Program-made: the position numbers and the translations under genes
Shown: piece after piece, positions 9,859 through 18,929 of the stretch
How positions within the stretch are numbered: the stretch's first letter is position 1
Layout of the letters: each line of letters opens with the position of its first letter
From: Candidatus Heimdallarchaeota archaeon
GTDB taxonomy: Archaea > Asgardarchaeota > Heimdallarchaeia > JABLTI01
Reading direction: 5' to 3'
Length of the DNA: 64,000 bases
Assembly: GCA_019058275.1 (NCBI GenBank)
Contig: JAHLVW010000015.1
Coordinates: 1-64,000 of the forward strand
The notes under the pieces: model-generated
What the model saw: only the letters and a program-made list of their open reading frames with translations
Databases searched by the model: none
What the model was told of the DNA's origin: nothing

Positions 9859-10050
9859 TGTAAGAAATAGAAGCACTTACGTTTAAAAAGAGTTAGGAAG
9901 AAAACCAGTTTCTATTTTTTTGCACAAATATAAACCTAGACACATTTTTAATAGGAAAAAACTAAAAACATCATAGGTAGAAATATAGAATTGAATAATA
10001 TAAAACATTATTTAAACTATTAACAATTTAATAAAAAATTGGTGGGGAAA

Positions 10051-11934
10051 ATGCTACCTGTTTTAAAGTCATTAGAATTCTCAAAAATCCTTCCATTGAG
10101 TGAAAAATCAATTGAAAGAATTAAATTTCGCGAAGGCATAAACAAATTCCTAGCTGAAAATGGTTCAGGAAAAACTACTCTTACAGATCTCATTGAGCAT
10201 TCACTTGTTAGAGATGCTCATGCTTTTGCTTGGAATGTTTTTTCCAAAAAGAGAGCAGATAAAACAGCATATATTAAAGCTGAATGGGTCTTTGGTAAAG
10301 AAGATAATTCTATAACACATGAGCTAACTGATGCAGGTGCTCGTACTAGGGTAACTTCATCTAAATTTTCAAATAAAGCTCACACACGTGATATGTATTC
10401 AGACTTTTTGTATTCAAGAACAAATTTGACACTTGAGCAAATTCAAAAATTATTCCAAGGTGTTTATTATAAAAGAGAAAATGACTTGAATTTATTAAGT
10501 ACTCCAGGTGAAGAAAATCTAATGGATTTCTTCGAACTTCTAAATAGAGCTATTAGAATGGAAACACCCGCTACAATAAAATTAAGGAATCAAATTGGAG
10601 AAATTAAAAGACAAATCGATTTAAGGAAAAACAATAAAAGAAAGATTGAAGTTCAGATTGAAAAGATGGAGATTATTTTCGCTAGTGCAGATACTTCTGC
10701 TGATGCGTTAGATAGTATAGGTGCTAGGAAGGGAGAACTAGAAAGAAACAATTTCAAATTAAGAGATGAAATCGAGATATCAAGATCAATTTTACTTAAA
10801 CTAGAAGAAGAAGATCAAAAGATTCTGGATGAACTAGATAAAGATCAAGAAGGTCTCCTTGAAGTGAGATTAAAGCAGGATGAGATCAAAACAAAAAGAT
10901 ACACTCTAAAATCTAACTTAGATAGTCTCAAGAGAGAGCTTGATGGTTATAATAAATTAGGAAAGATAAACTATTTTGATATTAAGAATGATTGGGAGAA
11001 AAAGCAAAACTGTGAACTATGTGGTACTGGAGTGTCTGATCATTGGAATGAAAGAATTGCAGATGGATGTCCTGTCTGTGGTACTAATTGGAAGGCAATT
11101 CCAAAAAGCATAAAAGAGTCGATTTCTAAAGATCAAGTTAAACCTGAAAATGATGCAAGAGATATACAAAAGGAAATTGATAATATTTCACATAAATTAC
11201 GAGCATTAAATGAAGATCTAGAAAAATATGAAAAAGAGGAAAAGAAAATCACAGAAAATCTGAAAGGTTTGAGAGATAAACTAGCTACTAACAATTCCAG
11301 AAGAAGAGAAATGCAAGCACAAAATGAAGAATTCAATCAAAAAATTCAGCGTATTGGTGTGGAAATAGGCAGCTTAACTGCTCAAGAGAAAATGGTTAAT
11401 CAGGATGAAAGTATTGGATTGCTAAAAGTAAACCTAGAAAAAATAAATTCTGAATTGGAAAACTATAAAGCTCAGTTGGAAAGACTTGAAAGAGAATTAC
11501 CTGAACAAAAGGAACTACAAAAAATTCTAAACAACTTTACAAGATCTACCAAAGAAATTTTCGGATATAGTATGTTAGCAGATACAGATACTAGAGTTAT
11601 AACTATTACAAAAGATGACTCTAATAGAGATTTTGCCGCTATGTCTTGGTCTGAGAAATACTTTATTGATGTTGTTTTCCGATTAGCAATTTTCAACTTT
11701 TTAATAGAAAACGGAATTATGAATAAAGGTCTGCTGATACTTGACTCCCCAGAAGCTGCTTTAGATCCTCTCCGTTTGGAATTGCTTGCAAACTTAATTA
11801 ACAGTCATAAAGGTAAAATTAACTTCATCATTGCTACAAGAGTTGCCAAGTTTTTTGATCAATTAGAAGGCAATCCATTAGAAATCAAAAAACAAACACA
11901 AACAAGCTTATTTGATTTCATAAGTGTAAGTTAA
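10051..11934 (+). CDS. Rad50/SMC-like ATPase with zinc hook
   Basis: About 627 residues. The N-terminal Walker A is AENGSGKTT. Two long coiled coils (about 180-310 and 365-500) flank a zinc-hook-like module with C321, C324, C340 and C343. The C-terminal half-domain has a degenerate signature (AMSWSEKYF) and Walker B LLILDSPEAALD. It resembles the short archaea-specific SMC-related proteins more than true Rad50, which is longer and neighbours Mre11; no Mre11 is present here. The ATG is preferred over an upstream TTG because GGTGGGG sits at the right spacing. A role in DNA repair or chromosome structure is likely but unproven. Confidence 0.8.
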   Translation: MLPVLKSLEFSKILPLSEKSIERIKFREGINKFLAENGSGKTTLTDLIEHSLVRDAHAFAWNVFSKKRADKTAYIKAEWVFGKEDNSITHELTDAGARTRVTSSKFSNKAHTRDMYSDFLYSRTNLTLEQIQKLFQGVYYKRENDLNLLSTPGEENLMDFFELLNRAIRMETPATIKLRNQIGEIKRQIDLRKNNKRKIEVQIEKMEIIFASADTSADALDSIGARKGELERNNFKLRDEIEISRSILLKLEEEDQKILDELDKDQEGLLEVRLKQDEIKTKRYTLKSNLDSLKRELDGYNKLGKINYFDIKNDWEKKQNCELCGTGVSDHWNERIADGCPVCGTNWKAIPKSIKESISKDQVKPENDARDIQKEIDNISHKLRALNEDLEKYEKEEKKITENLKGLRDKLATNNSRRREMQAQNEEFNQKIQRIGVEIGSLTAQEKMVNQDESIGLLKVNLEKINSELENYKAQLERLERELPEQKELQKILNNFTRSTKEIFGYSMLADTDTRVITITKDDSNRDFAAMSWSEKYFIDVVFRLAIFNFLIENGIMNKGLLILDSPEAALDPLRLELLANLINSHKGKINFIIATRVAKFFDQLEGNPLEIKKQTQTSLFDFISVS

Positions 11935-11966
11935 TTCTAGGTGTCAATCAAATGGATGTATGTTAA

Positions 11967-13316
11967 ATGGTCAATTGGTTAATTGAAGAAAAGAAGATTT
12001 ATCGGCAAAAGCATAAGAAATCATTAGAGCTTTGGAAAAAGGCTCAAAAGCAGTTCCCTGCAGGAGTTTCTCATAATATTAGAGATTTTCATATGACACC
12101 ATTTGAACTAAGCCCACCTTTTATTGCTTCTGCAAAAGGATCTAAACTCTTTGATGTAGATGGTAATACCTATATTGATTATTGGATTACTCACGGAGCA
12201 GCCATACTAGGACATGCTCATGAAGCAATACTGAAAGCAATTGCAGAACAATTACCAAAGGGCAATCATTTTGGTATGGTAAATGAACAGTCTTTAGTTT
12301 TAGCACAGAAGATTATTGATGCAACACCAGGTATTGAAAAACTCAGGTTTTGTACAACTGGAACAGAGGCTACCATGTATGCTTCTAGATTAGCGAGAGC
12401 CTTTACAAAGAAGAAAAAGATCGTTAAGGTTCGAGGTGGTTGGCATGGTGGCAATGATACTCTATTCTACTATGTTAAAGAAGTAGAGAAAGGCATGGAA
12501 TCAAAAGGATTGAAATCACAACAAGAAGCAGGAATTCTAAGTTTTGATTATAATGATATTGAAGGGTTTAAACAGTTACTCGAAGAAAATAAAAATGAGA
12601 TAGCAGCAGTTATAATGGAACCTGTTTTGGGGGCAGGAGGCGCCATACCACCTAAGGAAGGATTTTTGGAGACTATAAGAGAAGAAACAACAAAAAATGA
12701 CATTCTTCTAATATATGATGAAATTATAACAGGATTTCGATTGGATTATCATTCTGCTCAAGGTCTTTTTGATGTTATCCCTGATTTAACAACAATGGGT
12801 AAGATTGTTGGAGGTGGAACACCAATTGGAATAATTGGTGGTCGCGATGATATACTTGAACAAGCTAATTTGCAGAAGGATGGAGAAGTTTGGATTGGTG
12901 GTGGTACCTTCTCTGCTAATCCTGTTAGTATGGTTGCTGGAAAAGCTACACTTGATACTCTTGAGAAGAACAAAGATGAATTTTACAAATGCTTGAACGA
13001 TAATGGATTAAAGATTAGAGAACGAATTGATGAAATTTTGAACAAACATGATGCTACTGCTTTCGTTACTGGAGTAGGTTCAATGATTTGTATACATTGG
13101 TTCAAGGAGAGAATATCTGAGCTCAAAACTAGTTCAGAAGTAAAACTAAATCTAGATTCTGAAAAGGTAAACAGATTCCAATTATTGATGTTAAATCGTA
13201 GTATCTTAACTCGAAGTGGTTTTGGTTATTTATGTACAGAACACTCCAAGGAAGATATAGAAATAGCTATGATGAAGTTAGAAGAAACTGTAAAAATCAT
13301 TACCCAAAACAGTTAA
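11967..13316 (+). CDS. class III aminotransferase, glutamate-1-semialdehyde aminomutase-like
   Basis: A 449-residue PLP enzyme. Features typical of the HemL branch are FPAGVSHNIR, the LFDVDGNTYIDYW substrate-side block, FCTTGTEATMYASRLAR, GGWHGGNDT, LLIYDEIITGFR and the PLP lysine in TTMGKIVGGG. HemL converts glutamate-1-semialdehyde to 5-aminolevulinate, but paralogues act on other amino acids. No other tetrapyrrole gene is in the window, so the exact substrate stays open. It starts 32 bases after the Rad50-like gene. Confidence 0.82.
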   Translation: MVNWLIEEKKIYRQKHKKSLELWKKAQKQFPAGVSHNIRDFHMTPFELSPPFIASAKGSKLFDVDGNTYIDYWITHGAAILGHAHEAILKAIAEQLPKGNHFGMVNEQSLVLAQKIIDATPGIEKLRFCTTGTEATMYASRLARAFTKKKKIVKVRGGWHGGNDTLFYYVKEVEKGMESKGLKSQQEAGILSFDYNDIEGFKQLLEENKNEIAAVIMEPVLGAGGAIPPKEGFLETIREETTKNDILLIYDEIITGFRLDYHSAQGLFDVIPDLTTMGKIVGGGTPIGIIGGRDDILEQANLQKDGEVWIGGGTFSANPVSMVAGKATLDTLEKNKDEFYKCLNDNGLKIRERIDEILNKHDATAFVTGVGSMICIHWFKERISELKTSSEVKLNLDSEKVNRFQLLMLNRSILTRSGFGYLCTEHSKEDIEIAMMKLEETVKIITQNS

Positions 13317-13407
13317 AATGTCGTTATAATGCCAATACTTTAAAAACAAATATTTAGTCAAAATTAACAGAATATAGGATTATGTGTTGTAAGAGAAGTG
13401 TGTTACA

Positions 13408-13998
13408 ATGAGCGCTGACGAAGAAATAAAAACCAACAATCTTTTGAGAGGAATAAAATCTATTCTAAAACGAAGGGAATTTGTAGTAGTAAAAGAAGAT
13501 CGCTTTGAAGATTACATCGATTTAATTTGTGAGAGCGAAGAAGATAAAACTATTGAAATGTTTGCAAGAATATCCTTAGAAGATAAAGTAGGTGTTGCAG
13601 TACTTCGAGAATATTTCAAAAAACTAGAAGAAAGAGAAGAAGAAAAAGTAAAAGAAAATGTCAAGGGGTTACTTGTAGCATCTAATCGATTTACCCATTA
13701 CGCAAGAAGAGAAGCTAAGGAAAAGAACATTTGGATTATTACCAGCAAAGATCCTCGATTTGACATATTTACACACAATCTCGTACCAGAACATATTATT
13801 TGTCCTGAAGAAGAACTTAAGGAATTGCTTGAGAAATATAGTATTAAGAGAAGGCATTTACCTAAGATACTTATAAGCGATCCAGCAGTCAAAGCTATAG
13901 GTGCAAAACCCGGGCAAGTTGTGAAGATATTTCGAGATAGTGAAATCGCTGGAAAATCAACCGCTTATAGATTAGTTGTAAGAAAAGCTACAAATTAG
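13408..13998 (+). CDS. rpoH: RNA polymerase subunit H with eukaryote-type RPB5 N-terminal domain
   Basis: 196 residues. The C-terminal part (about 122-196: NLVPEHIICPEEEL, LPKILISDPAVKAIGAKPGQVVKI, AYRLVV) is the universal RpoH/RPB5 assembly domain. Ordinary archaeal RpoH is only about 80 residues. Here a further 120 residues precede it, ordered as in eukaryotic RPB5: a first helix with RREFVVVKED, a strand-rich middle, VGVAVLREYFKKLEE matching the KVGIKTIKTY region, GLLVASNRFTHYARREA, then DIFTHNLVPEH matching NITEHELVPEH. It is not followed by rpoB, unlike the common archaeal order. Confidence 0.9.
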   Translation: MSADEEIKTNNLLRGIKSILKRREFVVVKEDRFEDYIDLICESEEDKTIEMFARISLEDKVGVAVLREYFKKLEEREEEKVKENVKGLLVASNRFTHYARREAKEKNIWIITSKDPRFDIFTHNLVPEHIICPEEELKELLEKYSIKRRHLPKILISDPAVKAIGAKPGQVVKIFRDSEIAGKSTAYRLVVRKATN

Positions 13999-14089
13999 GT
14001 TTTTAAGTTTCATTTACAACTCTTTTAACAATTCATCAATTAATAAAAAAACATTTAAAGACAAGCATTTCGAAGTAGAAACTTGATAG

Positions 14090-14121
14090 TATTACATTAA
14101 CTTTAGAAAATTAATGTAATA
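14090..14121 (+). promoter_or_regulatory. 11-bp perfect inverted repeat in ferredoxin leader
   Basis: TATTACATTAA and TTAATGTAATA are perfect complements separated by 10 bases, ending 30 bases before the ferredoxin ATG. A TATA-like CATTTAAAG lies near 14052. The repeat is therefore probably within or at the start of the transcript, and could be an operator for a dimeric repressor or an RNA hairpin. It is not followed by a T run, so it is not an obvious terminator. Confidence 0.5.
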
Positions 14122-14151
14122 TATCCATGAAGTAATAAAGAGGATTAAGAT

Positions 14152-14331
14152 ATGCCAACAAAAATCGATTTAGCTAAATGTTCAAAATGCGGAACTTGTA
14201 TCGAGGTTTGTCCTGAAGAAGTTTATGACGAAGCTGATGATGGCGCTCCCATCAATGCTAGACCAGATGACTGCACTGATTGTGGTATTTGTGTCGAAGA
14301 ATGCCCAGAAGAATGCATTGAATTAGTGTAA
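14152..14331 (+). CDS. 2[4Fe-4S] ferredoxin
   Basis: A 59-residue electron carrier with two complete CxxCxxCxxxCP clusters: C10, C13, C16, C20 and C41, C44, C47, C51. The second cluster is followed by a further CIELV tail with one extra cysteine. The protein is very acidic, as usual for low-potential clostridial-type ferredoxins. The ATG follows AGAGGATTAAG. Monocistronic, with its own leader carrying an inverted repeat. The redox partner is not indicated by neighbours. Confidence 0.93.
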   Translation: MPTKIDLAKCSKCGTCIEVCPEEVYDEADDGAPINARPDDCTDCGICVEECPEECIELV

Positions 14332-14377
14332 AAATTTTTTTTACAAATTCTTCATTTTCTTATTTTTAAATCCTTTT

Positions 14378-14396
14378 TATTTTTTTTTTTTCTTGT
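14378..14396 (+). terminator. poly-T run after ferredoxin
   Basis: A long T-rich tract lies about 50 bases after the ferredoxin stop, with a further T run at 14334. Archaeal polymerases commonly terminate at such U-runs. The gene on the other side converges. Confidence 0.4.
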
Positions 14397-14456
14397 TTAA
14401 TTTAAACTTTAATGAAAATAAGAGAAGAGGAGCTCATTATGAATTATAATTTTAAT

Positions 14457-15958
14457 TTATCTTTTTCTTGTGAATAAAATTAGTGCACCTATTGCTATTA
14501 CTGCTCCTCCTATTGCAACAAAGAACCACCATTGAGTATAAAATGGATTATCACCACCGCCATTTGGTGGACTTGTTTCTGTAAGATTGACTGTAATATT
14601 GTAAGTAAATGGTACTTGTAGATAATCTGGAAATATACTGATTTTTACTGTAAAGGTATAATTTATGGATCAGGACCAATCATTACCATTTCAGTAGTAT
14701 TCCAAGTAGCAACAAGCTTTCCTTGACTATCGGTATATCCAGAGAAAGTATCATTTCCGGATTGTGAAAATATGCCTGATTGTGCAGAAATCTCTACAAG
14801 TGCATCTTGGTAAGCAACTGAATCGAGTGTTACAGTTACGGTTATATTCACAGTATCGCCTAATGTTATTGTAGTTTGATCACTTGTTATACTAACATCA
14901 AGAACGCTAACAGGATTTGATACTTTAAAGTCTAAAACTGTAATGTTTGTTAGTAAACCAATTTTCCTTGCAGTTAGAGTTATGGAGTAGTTTCTTCCTG
15001 TAAAGATACTTGGAATCAAGGTATCAGTTTCCCAATGGGCTGTTATTTTGCCTTGAGCATCAGTGACATCTTCAAAGGTATCTAAACCTGATTCAGTAAA
15101 ATTCCCATCATCACAATAAAACTCAATCAATACATCTTGTTCAGCTAAAGTAGATGAACTATTAATAGCTGTAACTTCAATGGTAGCGACATCACCTACA
15201 GTTAAATCATATCCTGGCGTTACAACAATCTCAAGAGTAATTTGGCCTTCTACTGGATTTACTGTAACATTTACTTCTACAACTTCAATTTCAGTTGAAC
15301 CAGCATATGTTATTGTGCCGATTATTGTGTAGTTTGTTGGATCATCCAATGATAGTGCTGTCCAATAATCGGAGTATTCACCATTACTATCACTTATACC
15401 ATCAGCATGTTTATCAAAATCTCCATCAAGACATATGAGATTAATTGTTGTACCTTCAACCGATCCCCCTAGTCCTGCAGCAGTTACAGTAAGGTAGGTC
15501 TTTTCAGTTTCGTTAATCTCTTCAGGTAAAGCATCAATAGTTGATGAAGAGAGATTTAAAGCATAAACCAGAACAGATGTGGCTAAAGTAATATTATCAT
15601 CAACAGTCTTTATTACAGTTGTAAAGTTATAGGTTGTATCATCATCAACAACCGGTGATCTCCATTGAGCTACAACTTCTCCTATAGAATCACTAGTTAC
15701 ATTGTGAATATTTGTACCATCTGCAAATTCTCCAGCTTTTACATGAATCCCAACACTTGCACCTTCGACTAAACCACCCGTTCCTTGAACTGTAATAGTT
15801 ATTGTAGAATTTTGTGTCGAATGGATTGGACTGGGATTTACTGCTATTGTAGATGTACTTACATCCTCAGCATTTACAGTAATGTAAAATGGAAAAATTG
15901 CAAATGCAATTAAAAGTGTTATCAGTATAATGACATTGCTTCCGTTTCTTCGTATCAG
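14457..15958 (-). pseudogene. Ig-repeat surface protein gene with frameshift and no canonical start
   Basis: Read across one frameshift, this encodes about 500 residues: a hydrophobic signal (IILITLLIAFAIFPFYITV), four Ig-like (invasin/Big_1-type) repeats, a GGGD-containing stalk, a transmembrane helix and an RKR tail, so a cell-surface adhesin or envelope protein. Each repeat carries a G-F/D-x-x-x-G core and a D-x-x-G-x-x-x-A-x-W closing motif. The frame breaks near 14663-14673 (GPDP then TAA), and the missing C-terminus continues in another frame. No ATG, GTG or TTG lies in frame upstream of 15349; CTG at 15958 after GAAGGAAG, or a second lesion joining a TTG at 15975, would restore the N-terminus. 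Decay, assembly error or recoding are all possible. Confidence 0.75.
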
Positions 15959-16173
15959 ATAGATTCTTCCTTCAAAATACTAAACTTCTTAACTAATTTT
16001 TGTGAAATAATTAATACAATCTACTATTTGTATAGTTTATATAGAATAACACTTACGTTTGCGGTAAATAATAGTAAAAGCGATAGTTGCTATCAAACAA
16101 TCTGCACAAACCAAAAGTTTTTGATATTATCAAATAATATAAATCGTTAGTTAAAGAAAAGTGGTTTGAACTA

Positions 16174-17082
16174 ATGGATGCTCAGGTTTCTTATAATAGC
16201 GAAAACAAAGTTAAAATTTCAAAAGAAGCATTAGATAATTTACTTGAACCAATACCAAATGAAATCTTAGTTGAGAAAGTAGCTCAAATCAAAGGTTGGA
16301 AAAGCAAAAAACCACCAATAGCTGCAAAGCAATCCAAGAGAGAGTATCTGCATCAGCATTTTGGACGAAATCTTACTTTGGGGGTTGTTAGAGAGCTAAG
16401 AACTTTAAGAGAGCATTCATCTATCTCTAAATTTAATTGGCAAGTGTTCTTCTGGGACAGAAGCATTGCACGTTACTTTCCGGATAAAATAAAGAAGAAA
16501 TTTGAAAATGTTATTCTTGAAGTAGACTCAATGGTTAATATTGATTTATTAGCAGTAGATGAACCCTCACAAACTATTTTTATGCTCCTTGAGCAATGGC
16601 AAAAAGAAATTGTTGCTGATACTTTTCTTTCGAAAATTGAAACAAAAATACCAAAATATTTTCGAATCTATTTGTCAATTAAGAAGAAGATGCTCTTGAT
16701 ACAAGAAAGAAATGTTAAAGCAACAGAGGAATTTATCAAACTTTTTGAAACAGCATTTAATGTTAAGGTTGAAGAACTAAGAGTAAATGCTATGATAATT
16801 CGTGAGTTTGTTAAAACTTATCCTGAAAACCTTACAAGATTAGTAGTTAAAGTTCCACAAGAAGTATCTGGTTTTAGTGGGTTATCTGAGTTGACTGTTT
16901 TGGGTGAAGATGTTATTAAGGGATCTAAGGGATTAATGGATAGACATGAAACATCACCAATAATGGTAGGTCCATGGGTAGGTGTGTCAAATTCTGATTT
17001 TGATCTTAATGTTGGAAAATCAATTAGAGTGAGATCAATTAAAAAAATGCTAAGCTTTTTTGATCTTATGGAAAGTCTTTAG
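16174..17082 (+). CDS. hypothetical protein
   Basis: 302 residues with no recognisable family. The N-terminus (about 1-100) is basic and helical. The middle (120-200) is helical with several Lys-rich segments. The C-terminal 80 residues look alpha/beta (RLVVKVPQEVSGFSGLSELTVLGE). No signal peptide or membrane segment. It is divergent from the surface-protein gene across about 215 AT-rich bases that must hold both promoters. Function unknown. Confidence 0.65.
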   Translation: MDAQVSYNSENKVKISKEALDNLLEPIPNEILVEKVAQIKGWKSKKPPIAAKQSKREYLHQHFGRNLTLGVVRELRTLREHSSISKFNWQVFFWDRSIARYFPDKIKKKFENVILEVDSMVNIDLLAVDEPSQTIFMLLEQWQKEIVADTFLSKIETKIPKYFRIYLSIKKKMLLIQERNVKATEEFIKLFETAFNVKVEELRVNAMIIREFVKTYPENLTRLVVKVPQEVSGFSGLSELTVLGEDVIKGSKGLMDRHETSPIMVGPWVGVSNSDFDLNVGKSIRVRSIKKMLSFFDLMESL

Positions 17083-17105
17083 CAGGTTTTTGCTAAAATC
17101 GAATT
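17078..17105 (+). terminator. hairpin plus T-rich tail
   Basis: TTTAGCA pairs with TGCTAAA around GGTTTT right at the stop of the preceding gene, followed by an ATTTTTT run. A good candidate terminator separating it from the proline-rich gene. Confidence 0.5.
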
Positions 17106-17250
17106 ATTTTTTACTGTTTTAAAGAGGTATATGCCACAAAAGTAGTATTATTATTTGATAATTTTATATTAATTATAATAGATAATAATAAATTGTATTA
17201 GTTTGAAGAATATTAACAAGAAACTTGTGAGATAAAAGGTGGCATAAAAC

Positions 17251-17997
17251 TTGAGTGATAACTTAGATGATCTATTGGGTGACATTTATTCATCAAAAAG
17301 TCAGAGTCAAGGGGTAAAAGAATTAGCTTTTTTGATAAACAATCTTTCCCAGCTTCTTCTAAAAGGAATTGCTCAATTAGAAGCTAGAGTCTTAAAATTA
17401 GAACAGCAAACTGGACGTGGTGGACCAGCACCAAGAGCTACAAGTCCAGTAGCATCCCCTACACCAAAAGCTGCATCCCCATTTAGTGCACCAGCTACAC
17501 CAGCCAGAACCCCACCACCCCCACCAAAACCAGCTGCCACTGCTTCTACGGGAACAGGACCAGGATCAGCTACAGAAGCAGCTTCAATGTTAGGTGTGAA
17601 ATTAAAGAAAGCACCTACAAGTACAGCTGCTACACCAGCAGCTCCAAGCCCTTCATCCAGTGATGGACCATCCTTCTTGACAGGTATTGTAAATCCAGAA
17701 GCAAGAACTGGTACAACTCCAGGAGGAGTAAGTACTGCAGGAGGACCAGATGCAGTAGCACCTGCTAGTGCGGGAGGAATAGCTGGCCCAGCAGGTGGTT
17801 TTAGAGGTGAATTAGCAGAAAAATTGGCTAGAAGACGTCAAATGGTGCAAAAACAATTAGATGATGATTTTGATGCTTCAGATTTAGCTGCTACACCTGG
17901 TGAAGAAGCAGAAGTTGTTGAAGAATCAACTAGTAGCGAATTAAAATTAAATCTTGAAGATGAACTTAGAAGTGCATTCTCAAAAATCAAAGGTTAA
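17251..17997 (+). CDS. coiled-coil, polyproline and acidic-tail protein (possible actin-regulator-like)
   Basis: 248 residues in modules. Residues 18-53 form a short coiled coil (ELAFLINNLSQLLLKG, then ARVLKLEQQ). Residues 55-180 are low-complexity Pro/Ala/Ser/Thr/Gly including PPPPPKP. About 183-203 is an amphipathic basic helix, FRGELAEKLARRRQMVQKQL. The C-terminus (205-248) is acidic. This order resembles eukaryotic nucleation-promoting factors (WASH/WAVE subunits: coiled coil, polyproline, WH2-like helix, acidic tail), but low-complexity proteins can mimic this. TTG start with strong AAGGTGG. The next gene starts immediately at its stop. Confidence 0.65.
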   Translation: MSDNLDDLLGDIYSSKSQSQGVKELAFLINNLSQLLLKGIAQLEARVLKLEQQTGRGGPAPRATSPVASPTPKAASPFSAPATPARTPPPPPKPAATASTGTGPGSATEAASMLGVKLKKAPTSTAATPAAPSPSSSDGPSFLTGIVNPEARTGTTPGGVSTAGGPDAVAPASAGGIAGPAGGFRGELAEKLARRRQMVQKQLDDDFDASDLAATPGEEAEVVEESTSSELKLNLEDELRSAFSKIKG

Positions 17998-18006
17998 TTG
18001 CTACTA

Positions 18007-18705
18007 ATGAAAAAAAAAGCAGTATGTTTAATTAGCGATGGGTTGGATTCACCTGTCGCAACTTTTCTTATTGAGCAGAAAGGCATAGAGGTAATTGGGA
18101 TCAATTTTGATAATAGACCCATGGTTAAATATGCTAAAATAAAAAGAGACCAAAATCAACTACAAGAAAATATTGCTATTGGTCAAATTCAAAATATTGC
18201 ACAAGCGTTAGTTAATTCATTTATGGAACAAACAAAGTTTAAACTTTTTATTGTACCCAATGGTGAAGATTTAGAGAAGATAACAACACATTCTTATGAC
18301 CCAAAAATCACATGTGTTCTTTGTAAGAGATTAATGGTTAAAAAAGCAGAAATTATAGCAAATGAAGTAAATGCTGAATACATTGCCACAGGTGAAATTT
18401 TAGGAGAACAAGCAAGTCAAACTATTGATAATCTAAAAATCATAGAGGATGCGGTAAACAGTAAAAGACTAATTAGACCTAATATTGGTTTGAACAAAGA
18501 AGAGGTAATTACTATCGCAAGGGAGATCGGAACTTATCAATTTGCTGAATTAGCAGCAAAATATACTTGTTCTGCTGTTCCTAACAAACCAGTAACCAAG
18601 ACTAATTTAGATAGAGTCTTAGCAGCTGAAGAGAAACTAGGATTACAAGATGCAATTAACTCTTGTTTTACTAATGCAAAACAGTTAGATTTTCAAAAGT
18701 CATGA
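18007..18705 (+). CDS. ThiI-like PP-loop sulfurtransferase domain protein
   Basis: About 232 residues corresponding to the adenylating (AANH) domain of ThiI, which makes 4-thiouridine in tRNA, without the THUMP and ferredoxin-like domains. The PP-loop is SDGLDSPVA (usual SGGIDSPVA). ITCVLCKRLM matches the ThiI CxxC(K/R)RxM segment, ATGEILGEQASQT matches its GESLGQVASQT block, and RPNIGLNKEEVI follows. The ATG is chosen; a TTG abutting the previous stop is possible. Translational coupling to the proline-rich gene is likely, though no functional link is obvious. Confidence 0.8.
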   Translation: MKKKAVCLISDGLDSPVATFLIEQKGIEVIGINFDNRPMVKYAKIKRDQNQLQENIAIGQIQNIAQALVNSFMEQTKFKLFIVPNGEDLEKITTHSYDPKITCVLCKRLMVKKAEIIANEVNAEYIATGEILGEQASQTIDNLKIIEDAVNSKRLIRPNIGLNKEEVITIAREIGTYQFAELAAKYTCSAVPNKPVTKTNLDRVLAAEEKLGLQDAINSCFTNAKQLDFQKS

Positions 18706-18929
18706 TTTCTTCATCTTATTCATTATAATAACTGATACGTTTTAATATCTTTAACAAAAAAATATTTTAAGGTTTCCCAGGTTCGTTACTACAGCCTTTC
18801 CTATGATAATAGATTCAAGTTTATTTTAGGAGAAATCTAAAAAACTCTCATGCCACTAAATGGTATATAGAGAAATCTTTTTAGATTAGAATAAATATGA
18901 AGGGGTCATTAAAAGAGGACGATGAATAA

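Noticed and set aside
18770..18820. GGTTTCCCAGGTTCGTTAC, looked like a tRNA T-arm fragment
   Set aside because: No acceptor stem, anticodon arm or matching 7-base stems could be placed around it.
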